DNA of 32,678 nucleotides. It comes from an uncultured Halieaceae bacterium (GTDB taxonomy: Bacteria > Pseudomonadota > Gammaproteobacteria > Pseudomonadales > Halieaceae). Below, piece after piece: positions 9,714 to 17,476 of this stretch. The stretch's first letter is position 1. The number at the start of each line of letters is the position of its first letter. The DNA lies in the NCBI GenBank assembly GCA_913031575.1, contig CAJWEV010000021.1, positions 1 to 32,678 on the forward strand. Direction: 5' to 3'. The notes beneath the pieces were generated by a model, which saw nothing but the letters and a program-made list of their open reading frames with translations, did no database searches and was not told the DNA's origin. A program made the position numbers and the translations under genes.

Positions 9714-11177
9714 GTGAAAGTATTTTCGGCAGGTCTCGCATTATCGACCGCATTGACAGTAGCGACACTTATACTGACTGCGCCATTGACTTGGGCACAG
9801 GACGGTTTGTATGGTGCATATGACCCTCGAAAGCAAGAAACCCTATGGAACGAAGCCATTTACCTGCAAAGCAGCGGACAGCACAGCGAAGCAATTGAAA
9901 AGCTAAAGCGCGCCGCACACCTGAGTCGCATTAATGATGGACTCAATGCCAAAAGTCAGCTCCCGTACCTCCGCGCAGAGATTGCCAGCCATCGTGCGCT
10001 CGACCAGCTTACGATGGCAGACGAGCGTCAGGCTTATTTGTCCCGCATTGAATCGACGACCATCCCTTCCGGACCGGAAAAAGTAGAAGCGCTACTGGCA
10101 CAGGCGGAGTGGCATCAATACGCACTACTCCAGGATATTGACGAGGAAGAGGAAACCACAGCCAGAATGGGCAAAGCCTGGAACTTCTACCGTCGCGCAC
10201 TCAATGAATCGATCGCCACCTATGGTGAAGAATCGGAAGCGTTGATTCCTGCGCTAGAGGGCATGGTGCGCGCGCAATACCTACTGGCGAGTCATCGCGG
10301 CATCGGGGCCGCAATGCCCGGAAAAATGGACCGTGATGCCACCAATTATGCTGCCGGCAAAGCCACCTTTAAACGCGGCTTGTCGGTTCTTGTTGCCATG
10401 CAGCAGCTCAATCGAGATAGCTTGGGCGTGAGTCGGGAGATTCAGGCGGAAGACCTTCTTCGGATGGGCGACTGGGCGTGGTGGACTGGCAATCGAATGA
10501 ACGCCATTAGTTTCTACCAAGAAGCCCTCGCACTGGCTAATGGTGAAAATTTAGCGGAGAGCGAGGCGCCAGCTGCTGAGGAAAACGCCCTCGATGCAGA
10601 AAGTGACGAACTTGAGATCGACGCTGAAACTACACCAACAAGCGACGCGCTAACGACAGAGGTAGAGACCCCTTACACTGAACCTGCGGGCACCATCACT
10701 GCAAACGGACCAACATTGATTGCCGATGTGCAGCAAGACCTATCGGAAGCAGCGAAACTGCCGGATCCTATCGTTGAGGCAACTGAAGATGATGCTGGGC
10801 AGTCGGAGGCCCTGATGGTCGCATCATCGACGGAACCCTACCCGATCTTCCGTATACTCGATACACCAGTGGCATTACCCGCGGTACCGGGCTTTGATCC
10901 TGTGCTGGATATCAAACAGAGCGAACCCGCGGAGGGTGACCTCGTTGTGAGTTTCAATATCAGCGCGACCGGTAAAGCGGTCAATCTGGAGCGCATTCAG
11001 TTCCCAGTAGTCGAGGGCATCAGAGGCCCAGAACGGGTTCTTCGACGGCTGAAAAAGATGCGCTTTAGGCCTGTTTTCGAGGACGGAAAACCGGTGGAAA
11101 GCGAGACGATTACATGGGTATTTGAACCCAAGCATTGGGCAATACCAGGCGCTGTAACGACGGAGGAATCAACGTGA
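9714..11177 (+). CDS. Periplasmic TPR protein with TonB-C-like C-terminal domain
   Basis: 487 residues; first gene of the 13-gene block. The GTG at 9714 has AGAGGA seven bases upstream. Residues 1-28 form a signal peptide (hydrophobic core, cleavage near TWAQ), so the protein should be periplasmic. Residues about 40-280 are helical with TPR-like pairs, for example NEAIYLQSSGQHSEAIEKLK and ISFYQEALALAN. An acidic, Ala/Glu/Thr-rich linker spans about 283-385. Residues about 405-472 resemble a TonB C-terminal domain: VVSFNISATGKAV, then RVLRRLKKMRFRPVF and DGKPVESETITWVF. There is no inner-membrane TonB helix, so it is not a normal TonB. Its TGA overlaps the next GTG by four bases, which suggests translational coupling. 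Function unknown; perhaps a periplasmic connector. Confidence 0.75.
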   Translation: MKVFSAGLALSTALTVATLILTAPLTWAQDGLYGAYDPRKQETLWNEAIYLQSSGQHSEAIEKLKRAAHLSRINDGLNAKSQLPYLRAEIASHRALDQLTMADERQAYLSRIESTTIPSGPEKVEALLAQAEWHQYALLQDIDEEEETTARMGKAWNFYRRALNESIATYGEESEALIPALEGMVRAQYLLASHRGIGAAMPGKMDRDATNYAAGKATFKRGLSVLVAMQQLNRDSLGVSREIQAEDLLRMGDWAWWTGNRMNAISFYQEALALANGENLAESEAPAAEENALDAESDELEIDAETTPTSDALTTEVETPYTEPAGTITANGPTLIADVQQDLSEAAKLPDPIVEATEDDAGQSEALMVASSTEPYPIFRILDTPVALPAVPGFDPVLDIKQSEPAEGDLVVSFNISATGKAVNLERIQFPVVEGIRGPERVLRRLKKMRFRPVFEDGKPVESETITWVFEPKHWAIPGAVTTEEST

Positions 11178-12301
11178 ACGGTAACGCGATGAAAGGTCTG
11201 ATTGCGGTAGCTGCGATTCTGCCACTCTTGGCGGGTTGCCCATCAGCGAGTATGCCAACGACACCTTCCAGCCCGTCTGCATCCATGCCACCCGGCGGCA
11301 GCTCTGGATCTAGCGGCTCATCCGGTAGCTCATCCTCAAGTGGCGGCGGCTCTAGTGGTTCATCTAGCTCGTCTGGTGGTTCATCCGGCGGTGGTTCGTC
11401 TGCTGGCGGGTCATCGGGCGGTGGCGCATCCTCTGGCGGCGGTGCATCGGGCGGCGGATCCTCTGGCGGTGGCGCCGCGGGTGGCGGCATGCCGGGCGGA
11501 AGCCAGGGAGGCGGTTCCGGCGGTATGGAAAGCGGAGATCCTGGTGGATCGGGCGATGGTGCGATGGCAGGCGGCGACCCAGGATTCGGTGACTCCATTG
11601 GTGGCGATCTCTCACTGCCCAGCCTAGTGGATGAAGAGCCGGTCTACACTGCGTCATCGAGTAGTAGCAGCAGCGGTAGTGGTTCGAGTAATGGCTCCAG
11701 CGAAGGGGGTGGTAGCTCATCAGGAAGCGGTTCAAGTGGCAGCAACAATGGAAATCCATCATCAGGCGAAGCTGACGGGCAAGTTGCATCTAATACAGGC
11801 ACAGGCCAGGCAGGCGGCACACGCGCGCAAGGTGGTTTAGAGCCTGACTGGAGTGCCACCGACACCATGACAACAGCAGAGCGTGTTGCCGTGCTGGATA
11901 GGCAGCTCGAAGAGAGCACAGGCGTGTTTGATGCCATTATTCGGGAAGAACAACGTCAGCAGCGGGAAAGCCAACGGGAACAAGGCGCAACTACCCAAAG
12001 CTCGTCGCAAAGCTCAAATGGCTCGGGAACCGAGACAAGCTCCGGTGGTCGAAATCCTTATGAAGCAGACGATCAAGGTGGATATGGCTCCATGGGCGGC
12101 GGTATGGGTGGCCGCTCGGGAGGGGCGCCTGATGCCCCAGCCGTCTACGAGGCACCTGAGGACATTCCATCGGGCAATGATGATGACATTGTTGCGCGCC
12201 AGCTTCGCGAGGCTGCAATGCGGGAGCCTGATCCCGACATCCGGGAAGCGCTATGGGACGAATATCGAAAGTACAAAGGTATTGAGATACCCGAAGAATG
12301 A
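11174..12301 (+). CDS. Gly/Ser-rich low-complexity lipoprotein
   Basis: 375 residues. GTG at 11174 is preceded by GGAGG (11162-11166, 7-base spacer) and overlaps the previous stop; an upstream in-frame TTG at 11135 is rejected. The signal sequence ends in lipobox LLAGC with C22, and S24 after it does not suggest inner-membrane retention, so outer-membrane location is likely. Most of residues 42-210 is Gly/Ser repeat sequence, flexible and probably disordered. The ordered part is the C-terminal quarter, with ERVAVLDRQLEES, EAPEDIPSGNDDDIVARQLREAA and a charged tail. The protein may act as a long tether between the outer membrane and a periplasmic partner, which is inference. I know no named family. 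The TGA overlaps the next ATG (ATGA). Confidence 0.7.
   Translation: MNGNAMKGLIAVAAILPLLAGCPSASMPTTPSSPSASMPPGGSSGSSGSSGSSSSSGGGSSGSSSSSGGSSGGGSSAGGSSGGGASSGGGASGGGSSGGGAAGGGMPGGSQGGGSGGMESGDPGGSGDGAMAGGDPGFGDSIGGDLSLPSLVDEEPVYTASSSSSSSGSGSSNGSSEGGGSSSGSGSSGSNNGNPSSGEADGQVASNTGTGQAGGTRAQGGLEPDWSATDTMTTAERVAVLDRQLEESTGVFDAIIREEQRQQRESQREQGATTQSSSQSSNGSGTETSSGGRNPYEADDQGGYGSMGGGMGGRSGGAPDAPAVYEAPEDIPSGNDDDIVARQLREAAMREPDPDIREALWDEYRKYKGIEIPEE
11294..11545 (+). repeat. Imperfect Gly/Ser codon repeat tract
   Basis: About 250 bases of imperfect GGC/GGT and TCA/TCT/AGC codon repeats encode runs such as GGSSGGGSS within the lipoprotein at 11174-12301. A second, shorter Ser/Gly tract lies near 11653-11755. 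The units vary in codon choice and length, so this is protein-level low complexity rather than a clean microsatellite. Length variation between strains by recombination is possible. Confidence 0.75.
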
Positions 12302-13488
12302 TTAATCGTCTTACGACACTGCTGACTCTGCTGGTATTACTCAGCGGTTGCGTTACCGAGACGGTAAAAACAACGGCAGTGCCAGCACTAAGCACCTATG
12401 AGACCTCACTCCCCAGTGATGAGGTGCTAGATATTGCGGTGGTGGTTTTTGATCCGGGCATCGCGGACGTTGACCCTGAAGAAGGCATCTATCCCGAAAT
12501 TAGGCGCGCCGAGGCGACGTTTATGGCGCGCGAACTCGCTCTCGTGCTGGATGATCAAGGCGTTTGGGGGGCTAGTCGGGTTGTGCCCTCCTCCGAGCAC
12601 ATCACCGATGTTCTAGTCACGGGGGCAATAGCGCAGTCAGATGGAGAGGCACTCTCCCTAGCCATAAGGGCAGTAGATGCTCAGGGACGTATCTGGCTCG
12701 ATAAACAGTACGCCGGGACGACCAGTCGATATGCCTATCAGCAGACTCAACGCGTCAAGAAGGATCCGTTTCTCGCTATCTACAGGGATATAGCGAACGA
12801 CTTAATTGCGGTTTTTAAATCCCTAGCTCGGAGCGATCGGCTGGCTATTAGAGATGTATCCAAACTGAAGTTTGCCCAGAGTTTCGCGCCCGAGGCCTTT
12901 GAGGGCTATCTCAGTGACGATGAGGGCGCACTGACACGCGCGGTCCGGCTACCCGCAGAGAGTGACCCCATGATGGCGCGAATTGGCGCCATTCAGCAGC
13001 GCAACCACATCTTCGTCGACACACTACAAGGCCATTACGACAACTTCTCAGGTTCGATGGGTGGCCCCTATAACGAATGGCGTCGCTTGAGCTACGAGGA
13101 AACCGTCGCATTGCGTGAGCTTGAAAACGAAGCACAAACCCAGTTAATCATGGGTGGTATTTCGTTACTGGCAGGTATCGCGGCAGCCACTTCCGATGAT
13201 CGCAATGTGAGAACTGCGGGTGCCGTCGGGATGTACGCGGGTGGCGGCCTGATTAAGAGCGGCCTAGAGCGCAGGGCCGAAGCCAATATTCACTCACTGG
13301 CACTCGAGGAGTTAGGACAGTCATTGGAGGCTGAAATCACGCCACAAGTCATCGAGCTGGAAGACCGAACTATCCAGCTTTCAGGTACGATTGCGGATCA
13401 ATACGGACAGTGGCGTGAGATTCTCAGTGATATCTACGCTGCCGAAATTGCTGAGCTTCCAACCGATATAAGCCAGCCCTCCCCATAA
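12298..13488 (+). CDS. Lipoprotein of unknown function
   Basis: 396 residues. The signal sequence ends in lipobox LLSGC with C18. Residues about 43-145 show an alternating alpha/beta pattern (LDIAVVVFDPG, a helix through EATFMARELALVLDDQG, then DVLVTGAIAQ and SLAIRAVDAQGRIWLDKQY) that recalls TolB-N/CsgG/LpoB-like lipoprotein domains. This is inference from pattern only. A Gly/Ala-rich hydrophobic stretch at about 283-321 (LIMGGISLLAGIAAA and AVGMYAGGGLI) lies between charged helices and is unusual for a soluble lipoprotein; it could insert in a membrane or form a glycine-packed hairpin. The tail 330-380 is helical. ATG at 12298 overlaps the previous stop as ATGA. A 17-base gap follows. No family recognised. 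Confidence 0.65.
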   Translation: MINRLTTLLTLLVLLSGCVTETVKTTAVPALSTYETSLPSDEVLDIAVVVFDPGIADVDPEEGIYPEIRRAEATFMARELALVLDDQGVWGASRVVPSSEHITDVLVTGAIAQSDGEALSLAIRAVDAQGRIWLDKQYAGTTSRYAYQQTQRVKKDPFLAIYRDIANDLIAVFKSLARSDRLAIRDVSKLKFAQSFAPEAFEGYLSDDEGALTRAVRLPAESDPMMARIGAIQQRNHIFVDTLQGHYDNFSGSMGGPYNEWRRLSYEETVALRELENEAQTQLIMGGISLLAGIAAATSDDRNVRTAGAVGMYAGGGLIKSGLERRAEANIHSLALEELGQSLEAEITPQVIELEDRTIQLSGTIADQYGQWREILSDIYAAEIAELPTDISQPSP

Positions 13489-13505
13489 ACGAGTCTTGCC
13501 GATAG

Positions 13506-15050
13506 ATGACAGACGATAGCAAAGACGCGTTGCGCGCGGCGTCCTTTGAGCCCAGAGCCGACGCTCCAAGTGGACAAGAGGTCTCCGATAGCCCTCGGCC
13601 CCTAGGCACGTGGATAGCGTTAGCGGTAGGCGTGATGCTGCTCGGGTTCGTCGTGTTCATTTTGCCTCAGCTCGCGCACACACCTGAGACTCAGTCTTCA
13701 GCTGGACCGAGCTCTGTTGCGGAAGGCACGCAAACAACCTCCGCATCATCGCCCATGGGATCGCAAGAGAATGCCTCGGAACGAAGCCCCTTTGCGGAAG
13801 CGCAGCTGGCCAAAGTAAGGCGCTCAGCGCAGGAAGTACTGCAATCATTGCTGGAGACCCAGTCTCGACTCGAGTCGCGCGGTGTTGATCAATGGGCCGC
13901 TGATGACTTTTTAGCCGCGAGTGCCGTCGCTTTAGAAGGTGATTCCCTATACCGAGCACAAGATTTTGATGCGGCCGAAGCTCTGTATCAGCAGGCACTG
14001 GATTCGTTGAACGGACTCGAAGCAAGGCTAAGCAACGAAATCGATAGCAGGCTGGCGTTGCTACTCGACGCGATCGAGTCAGGCGATGAAGCCACAGCAG
14101 GCACGATCGCTCCCTTGCTTCAACAGATGGCGCCTGATAGCGATGTGGTGTTCGATGCTGTCGAACGCGTACCCCTCATGCCGGCCATTACAAAGCTAGA
14201 AACAGCCGCGAGGGCAAGCTTCGAGCAAGGTCGTTTGAGCACTGCGGTATCTCAAGTCGATGAGGCGCTGGGGCTCGATCCCGCACACCAGCGTTTGGCA
14301 AACGTAGCTCAGCAGTACAAGTCGGCACTAACCCAGCAGCGTTTTGAAGATGCCATGACGAAAGGTTTCGCGTTATTGGGTGACAATGATTTCACCGGCG
14401 CACGGGCTTCCTTTCAGTCGGCACGAACTATTCTTCCCGCCGCCAATGGTCCGAGAGCGGCGCTGGCACAGCTCGAGGAGGCAGAGACCTTATCGCGCCT
14501 CAATGACTTGCTGAGTCAGGCCGCTGATCTTGCGGCAAAGGAGCTGTGGGCGAAGGCAGTTGACGTGTTAGAGGCGGCGCTTGCCATTGATGCCAGTCTT
14601 GTTGAAGCGTCAGATGGCCTTGATCAGGCCCGCCCGTTGGCCGAGCTCTTTGCGAAACTCGATACGATCGTGGAAAAGCAAGCGCGGCTGGTCGATCCTG
14701 TTGTACTGAGTGAGGCGCAACTTTCTCTGTCAGAGGCCGAGGCCGCGCTAGCCGCGAGCGCCGAAACATCGCCTGTGCTCAAAGACAAAGTAGCGGCGGT
14801 TCGATCGGCAGTGGCTACGGCCAGTACACCGCTGCCCGTCGTCATCACCTCAGATGGTCTAACGGAGATAACCATCAAGCGTGTTGCCCGTTTGGGTACC
14901 GTCTCATCAAGAACCGTCTCGCTTCGGCCCGGCCAATATCAATTCCTGGGTAGCCGCGACGGTTACCGAGACGTGTTGGTCACTGCCAGTATCAACGCCA
15001 CATCCGATAATCGTATTGACGTTCGATGCGAGGAGGCGATCATTCGCTAA
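13506..15050 (+). CDS. Inner-membrane TPR protein with PEGA-like C-terminus
   Basis: 514 residues. A short cytoplasmic N-terminus (1-33) holds FEPR at 14-17. One transmembrane helix follows at about 34-56 (WIALAVGVMLLGFVVFILP), so the bulk should be periplasmic. Residues about 90-440 are Ala/Glu/Leu-rich helices with TPR-like pairs, such as YRAQDFDAAEALYQQALD and FEQGRLSTAVSQVDEALGLDP. Residues about 442-514 resemble a PEGA domain (SLRPGQYQFLGSRDGYRDV). It shares N-terminal layout and the FEPR motif with the next gene. The start has a weak ribosome binding site, but the ATG fits the cytosolic-tail topology. The TAA overlaps the next ATG (TAATG). Probably a scaffold of the complex; no enzyme motif seen. 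Confidence 0.7.
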   Translation: MTDDSKDALRAASFEPRADAPSGQEVSDSPRPLGTWIALAVGVMLLGFVVFILPQLAHTPETQSSAGPSSVAEGTQTTSASSPMGSQENASERSPFAEAQLAKVRRSAQEVLQSLLETQSRLESRGVDQWAADDFLAASAVALEGDSLYRAQDFDAAEALYQQALDSLNGLEARLSNEIDSRLALLLDAIESGDEATAGTIAPLLQQMAPDSDVVFDAVERVPLMPAITKLETAARASFEQGRLSTAVSQVDEALGLDPAHQRLANVAQQYKSALTQQRFEDAMTKGFALLGDNDFTGARASFQSARTILPAANGPRAALAQLEEAETLSRLNDLLSQAADLAAKELWAKAVDVLEAALAIDASLVEASDGLDQARPLAELFAKLDTIVEKQARLVDPVVLSEAQLSLSEAEAALAASAETSPVLKDKVAAVRSAVATASTPLPVVITSDGLTEITIKRVARLGTVSSRTVSLRPGQYQFLGSRDGYRDVLVTASINATSDNRIDVRCEEAIIR

Positions 15051-17131
15051 TGTCTAAGGAGCGCAACCAATCCGAGCCCTTGTCACCCACTGCATTTGAA
15101 CCTCGGGGTGAAACAACAGTGGCGACAACTCGACGCATAACGCCAGCCGCTACATTGCTGGTCGTAGCGGGCTTGGTCATCGCCTATGTCCTGTTCTTCT
15201 TGCTCACGGCTCGATCGGTATCAGTCACTGTGGAGTCAGAAACCACACCGACTATCGATATCTCGGGACTGCATTTACCCTTCGGTGAGCGTTTCCTGAT
15301 GAGACCCGGCTCCTATGAGCTCAATGTCACCGCTGAGGGATATCGAGCCTACACTGGGACTTTGCGGGTAGACGATGCCGAAGTGCAAACACAGGCGGTG
15401 GTGCTAACGCCTCTGCCCGGGACATTGGTTATAGAGACCGTACCGGCGTCAGCGACTGTGTCATTGAGCGGGACCGTAATCGGTGTCACGCCCTTGACCA
15501 TCGATGAGGTAGACGCGGGCGAGGTAACCGTAGGCTTGGTGGCCGAGCGTTATCTACCCTACGAGACCACCATTGAGGTGACGGGAAGAGCCCAAACACA
15601 GCGGTTCTCTGCCAGCCTGACGCCGGGCTGGGCTAGAGTGTCAGTGGAGACGATTCCTGCCGAGGTCTCAATAAGCATTGATCAGCAGAACGTTGATTGG
15701 TCGGCGGTCACATCCAGCGAACAAGTACTCGAAGTCATGCAAGGCGCGCGCGAAATCACTTTCAGTGCCCCGGGTTATGTCGACGAGGTGGTCGAGCTCG
15801 ATTCTGTCGCCGATACCGATGTCGACCTGGGCATTATCGAACTCACACCGGCGGCGGGGATACTCCGTTTAACCTCAATCCCTGCAGGCGCTGTTGTCAC
15901 CCGCGATGGTCGCTTTGTCGGCGCCACTCCAACTGACGTCACGATGGAACCCGCGACACGGCATCGCATCGAGCTAAGCCGCGCGGGCTACTTACCCAAA
16001 TCTTTTAGCCTGTCACTGGAAAAGGGTGCGAGCGTTAACCGACAAGTCGTTTTGTTACCGGCATTGGGCGAAGTCGATATTCAGGTGACACCCCGCAATG
16101 CCACGATTCAGGTCAATGGCAATGACCGGGGCAAGGGAAGCCAGATACTGTCGTTAGCGGGTGTCGAGCAAGTGATCACCATTAGAGCGCCAGGGTATGC
16201 AAGTGTGGAACGACGCGTAACGCCGCGAGCAGGACTGAAACAGAGAATTAGTGTGGCGCTGCTCACTGAAGAAGAGTCGAGAAAGGCCGCCATCAAGCCG
16301 GAGATCACCAGCTCGGTGGGCCAAACATTGGTCTTAATCGATCCTCAGGTGAGTCCAGTCAACGAGTTCACTATGGGCGCTCCTAGACGCGATGCGGGAC
16401 GAGGCGCCAACGAAGTCGAGCGACCTGTGCGTCTGACCCGTGCGTTTTACATGGCGACCACCGAAGTTACGAATGCGCAGTTCCGCCAATTCACACAAAA
16501 TCATGAGTCAGGACAGGCGGGAGGTAAGAGCCTAAACCGCGAACACCAACCGGCCGTGCAGCTCTCTTGGCAGCAGGCCGCCAGCTTCTGTAATTGGCTA
16601 AGCACGCGCGAGGGGTTGCCGCCCTTTTATACCGAGCGCGATGGCATTATCACCGGGTTCAACAGCGCTTCTACCGGATACCGTCTTCCGACTGAGGCTG
16701 AGTGGGCGTTCGCTACCCGGGTACAAGGGGAAGAAATCTGGCGATTTGCCTGGGGAGAAGCCTGGCCACCCGAGGATGGAAGCGCCAACCTCGCCGACGC
16801 CTCTTCCGCGCTGGTCACAGGGCGTATCCTCAATGGTTACACTGACAACGCTGTGGTTAGCGCCGAGGTCGGAAAGTTTCCGCCCAACCCCAGAGGCCTA
16901 TACGATATGGGTGGTAATGTCGCTGAGTGGGTGAATGACGTCTACCGGATACCCGTACCCAATGAGGCGATCGAAGAAAATCCTCTCGGGGATCCTCAGG
17001 GCGATAACTACACGATCAGGGGTGCCAGTTGGAGTCTGAGTCGTTTGCGAGAGCTTCGACTGACCTACCGTGATTATGGTGAGCGTGGGCGTGATGACGT
17101 TGGATTTAGGATGGCAAGGTATGCAGAGTAA
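15050..17131 (+). CDS. Membrane-anchored five-PEGA protein with non-catalytic FGE/SUMF domain
   Basis: 693 residues from ATG 15050, which shares a base with the previous TAA; AGGAGG at 15031-15036 is 13 bases upstream. The in-frame ATG at 15026 would hide this junction. Layout: cytosolic tail with FEPR at 16-19, membrane helix about 33-53, about five PEGA-type repeats (55-120, 123-190, 195-265, 267-335, 338-405; markers MRPGSYELNVTAEGYRAY, LSRAGYLP, IRAPGYASV), then a formylglycine-generating-enzyme-like domain at 425-693 (YRLPTEAEWAFA, MGGNVAEWV, RGASW, VGFRMAR). Positions matching the copper-binding catalytic cysteines of human FGE (C336, C341) are L663 and E668, so sulfatase-activating oxidase chemistry is unlikely. 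The fold may serve binding, as in FGE-like gliding proteins GldJ/GldK. No sulfatase gene is nearby. Confidence 0.82.
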   Translation: MSKERNQSEPLSPTAFEPRGETTVATTRRITPAATLLVVAGLVIAYVLFFLLTARSVSVTVESETTPTIDISGLHLPFGERFLMRPGSYELNVTAEGYRAYTGTLRVDDAEVQTQAVVLTPLPGTLVIETVPASATVSLSGTVIGVTPLTIDEVDAGEVTVGLVAERYLPYETTIEVTGRAQTQRFSASLTPGWARVSVETIPAEVSISIDQQNVDWSAVTSSEQVLEVMQGAREITFSAPGYVDEVVELDSVADTDVDLGIIELTPAAGILRLTSIPAGAVVTRDGRFVGATPTDVTMEPATRHRIELSRAGYLPKSFSLSLEKGASVNRQVVLLPALGEVDIQVTPRNATIQVNGNDRGKGSQILSLAGVEQVITIRAPGYASVERRVTPRAGLKQRISVALLTEEESRKAAIKPEITSSVGQTLVLIDPQVSPVNEFTMGAPRRDAGRGANEVERPVRLTRAFYMATTEVTNAQFRQFTQNHESGQAGGKSLNREHQPAVQLSWQQAASFCNWLSTREGLPPFYTERDGIITGFNSASTGYRLPTEAEWAFATRVQGEEIWRFAWGEAWPPEDGSANLADASSALVTGRILNGYTDNAVVSAEVGKFPPNPRGLYDMGGNVAEWVNDVYRIPVPNEAIEENPLGDPQGDNYTIRGASWSLSRLRELRLTYRDYGERGRDDVGFRMARYAE

Positions 17132-17465
17132 AATTTGGGTTGGCGTGTTGTCCTTTGCAGGTCTCGCACTCGTTGCCCTCGCACAGGATGAAGGTACCGA
17201 CGCTACGGTAAATAAGACTGACAGAACCCAAGTCGCTCCCGCCTCTGGTGGTACTGCTGTGATTAATGAGGGTGACACAAGCACTGCGCAAGCCGCTTTG
17301 GCGGGTAGTGCAAACGCAGCTAAAGACAGCGTTGATGACGCTCGACCTGAGGCGGCTAACGTACCCGCAGAAGCTGCGGCCTCCTCCGCAGCAACGGATG
17401 ACAACTACACTCCCACTGAACGGATTAGCGAAGATCGATCCGTGTCTTTTCCGGTCGATATCTAA
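17121..17465 (+). CDS. Small exported protein of unknown function
   Basis: 114 residues from ATG 17121, which overlaps the previous gene by 11 bases and has TAGGA at 17107-17111 upstream. In-frame starts at 17070 and 17094 would only extend further into the FGE domain and lack the signal-peptide layout. Residues 1-22 form a signal peptide (VGVLSFAGLALVALAQ) with likely cleavage after ALA. The rest is Ala/Asp/Thr/Ser-rich and probably unstructured, ending in a more ordered-looking, charged tail (ERISEDRSVSFPVDI). No lipobox cysteine and no cysteine at all. Its place between the PEGA-FGE gene and the channel gene suggests it belongs to the same complex. No family recognised. Confidence 0.6.
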   Translation: MQSKIWVGVLSFAGLALVALAQDEGTDATVNKTDRTQVAPASGGTAVINEGDTSTAQAALAGSANAAKDSVDDARPEAANVPAEAAASSAATDDNYTPTERISEDRSVSFPVDI

Positions 17466-17476
17466 GGTGAATGCGC

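Noticed and set aside
11294-11545. CRISPR or tandem-repeat array
   Set aside because: The repeats have no constant unit or spacers and are in-frame Gly/Ser codons.
11110-11598. Minus-strand frame with a very proline-rich 162-residue product, and other long frames opposite the Gly/Ser gene
   Set aside because: It is the mirror of the GGN/TCN codon repeats on the plus strand. It has no ribosome binding site and lies across two well-supported plus-strand genes.
15050-17131. Active sulfatase-activating enzyme
   Set aside because: Both catalytic cysteine positions are replaced (L663, E668) and no sulfatase gene is in the window.
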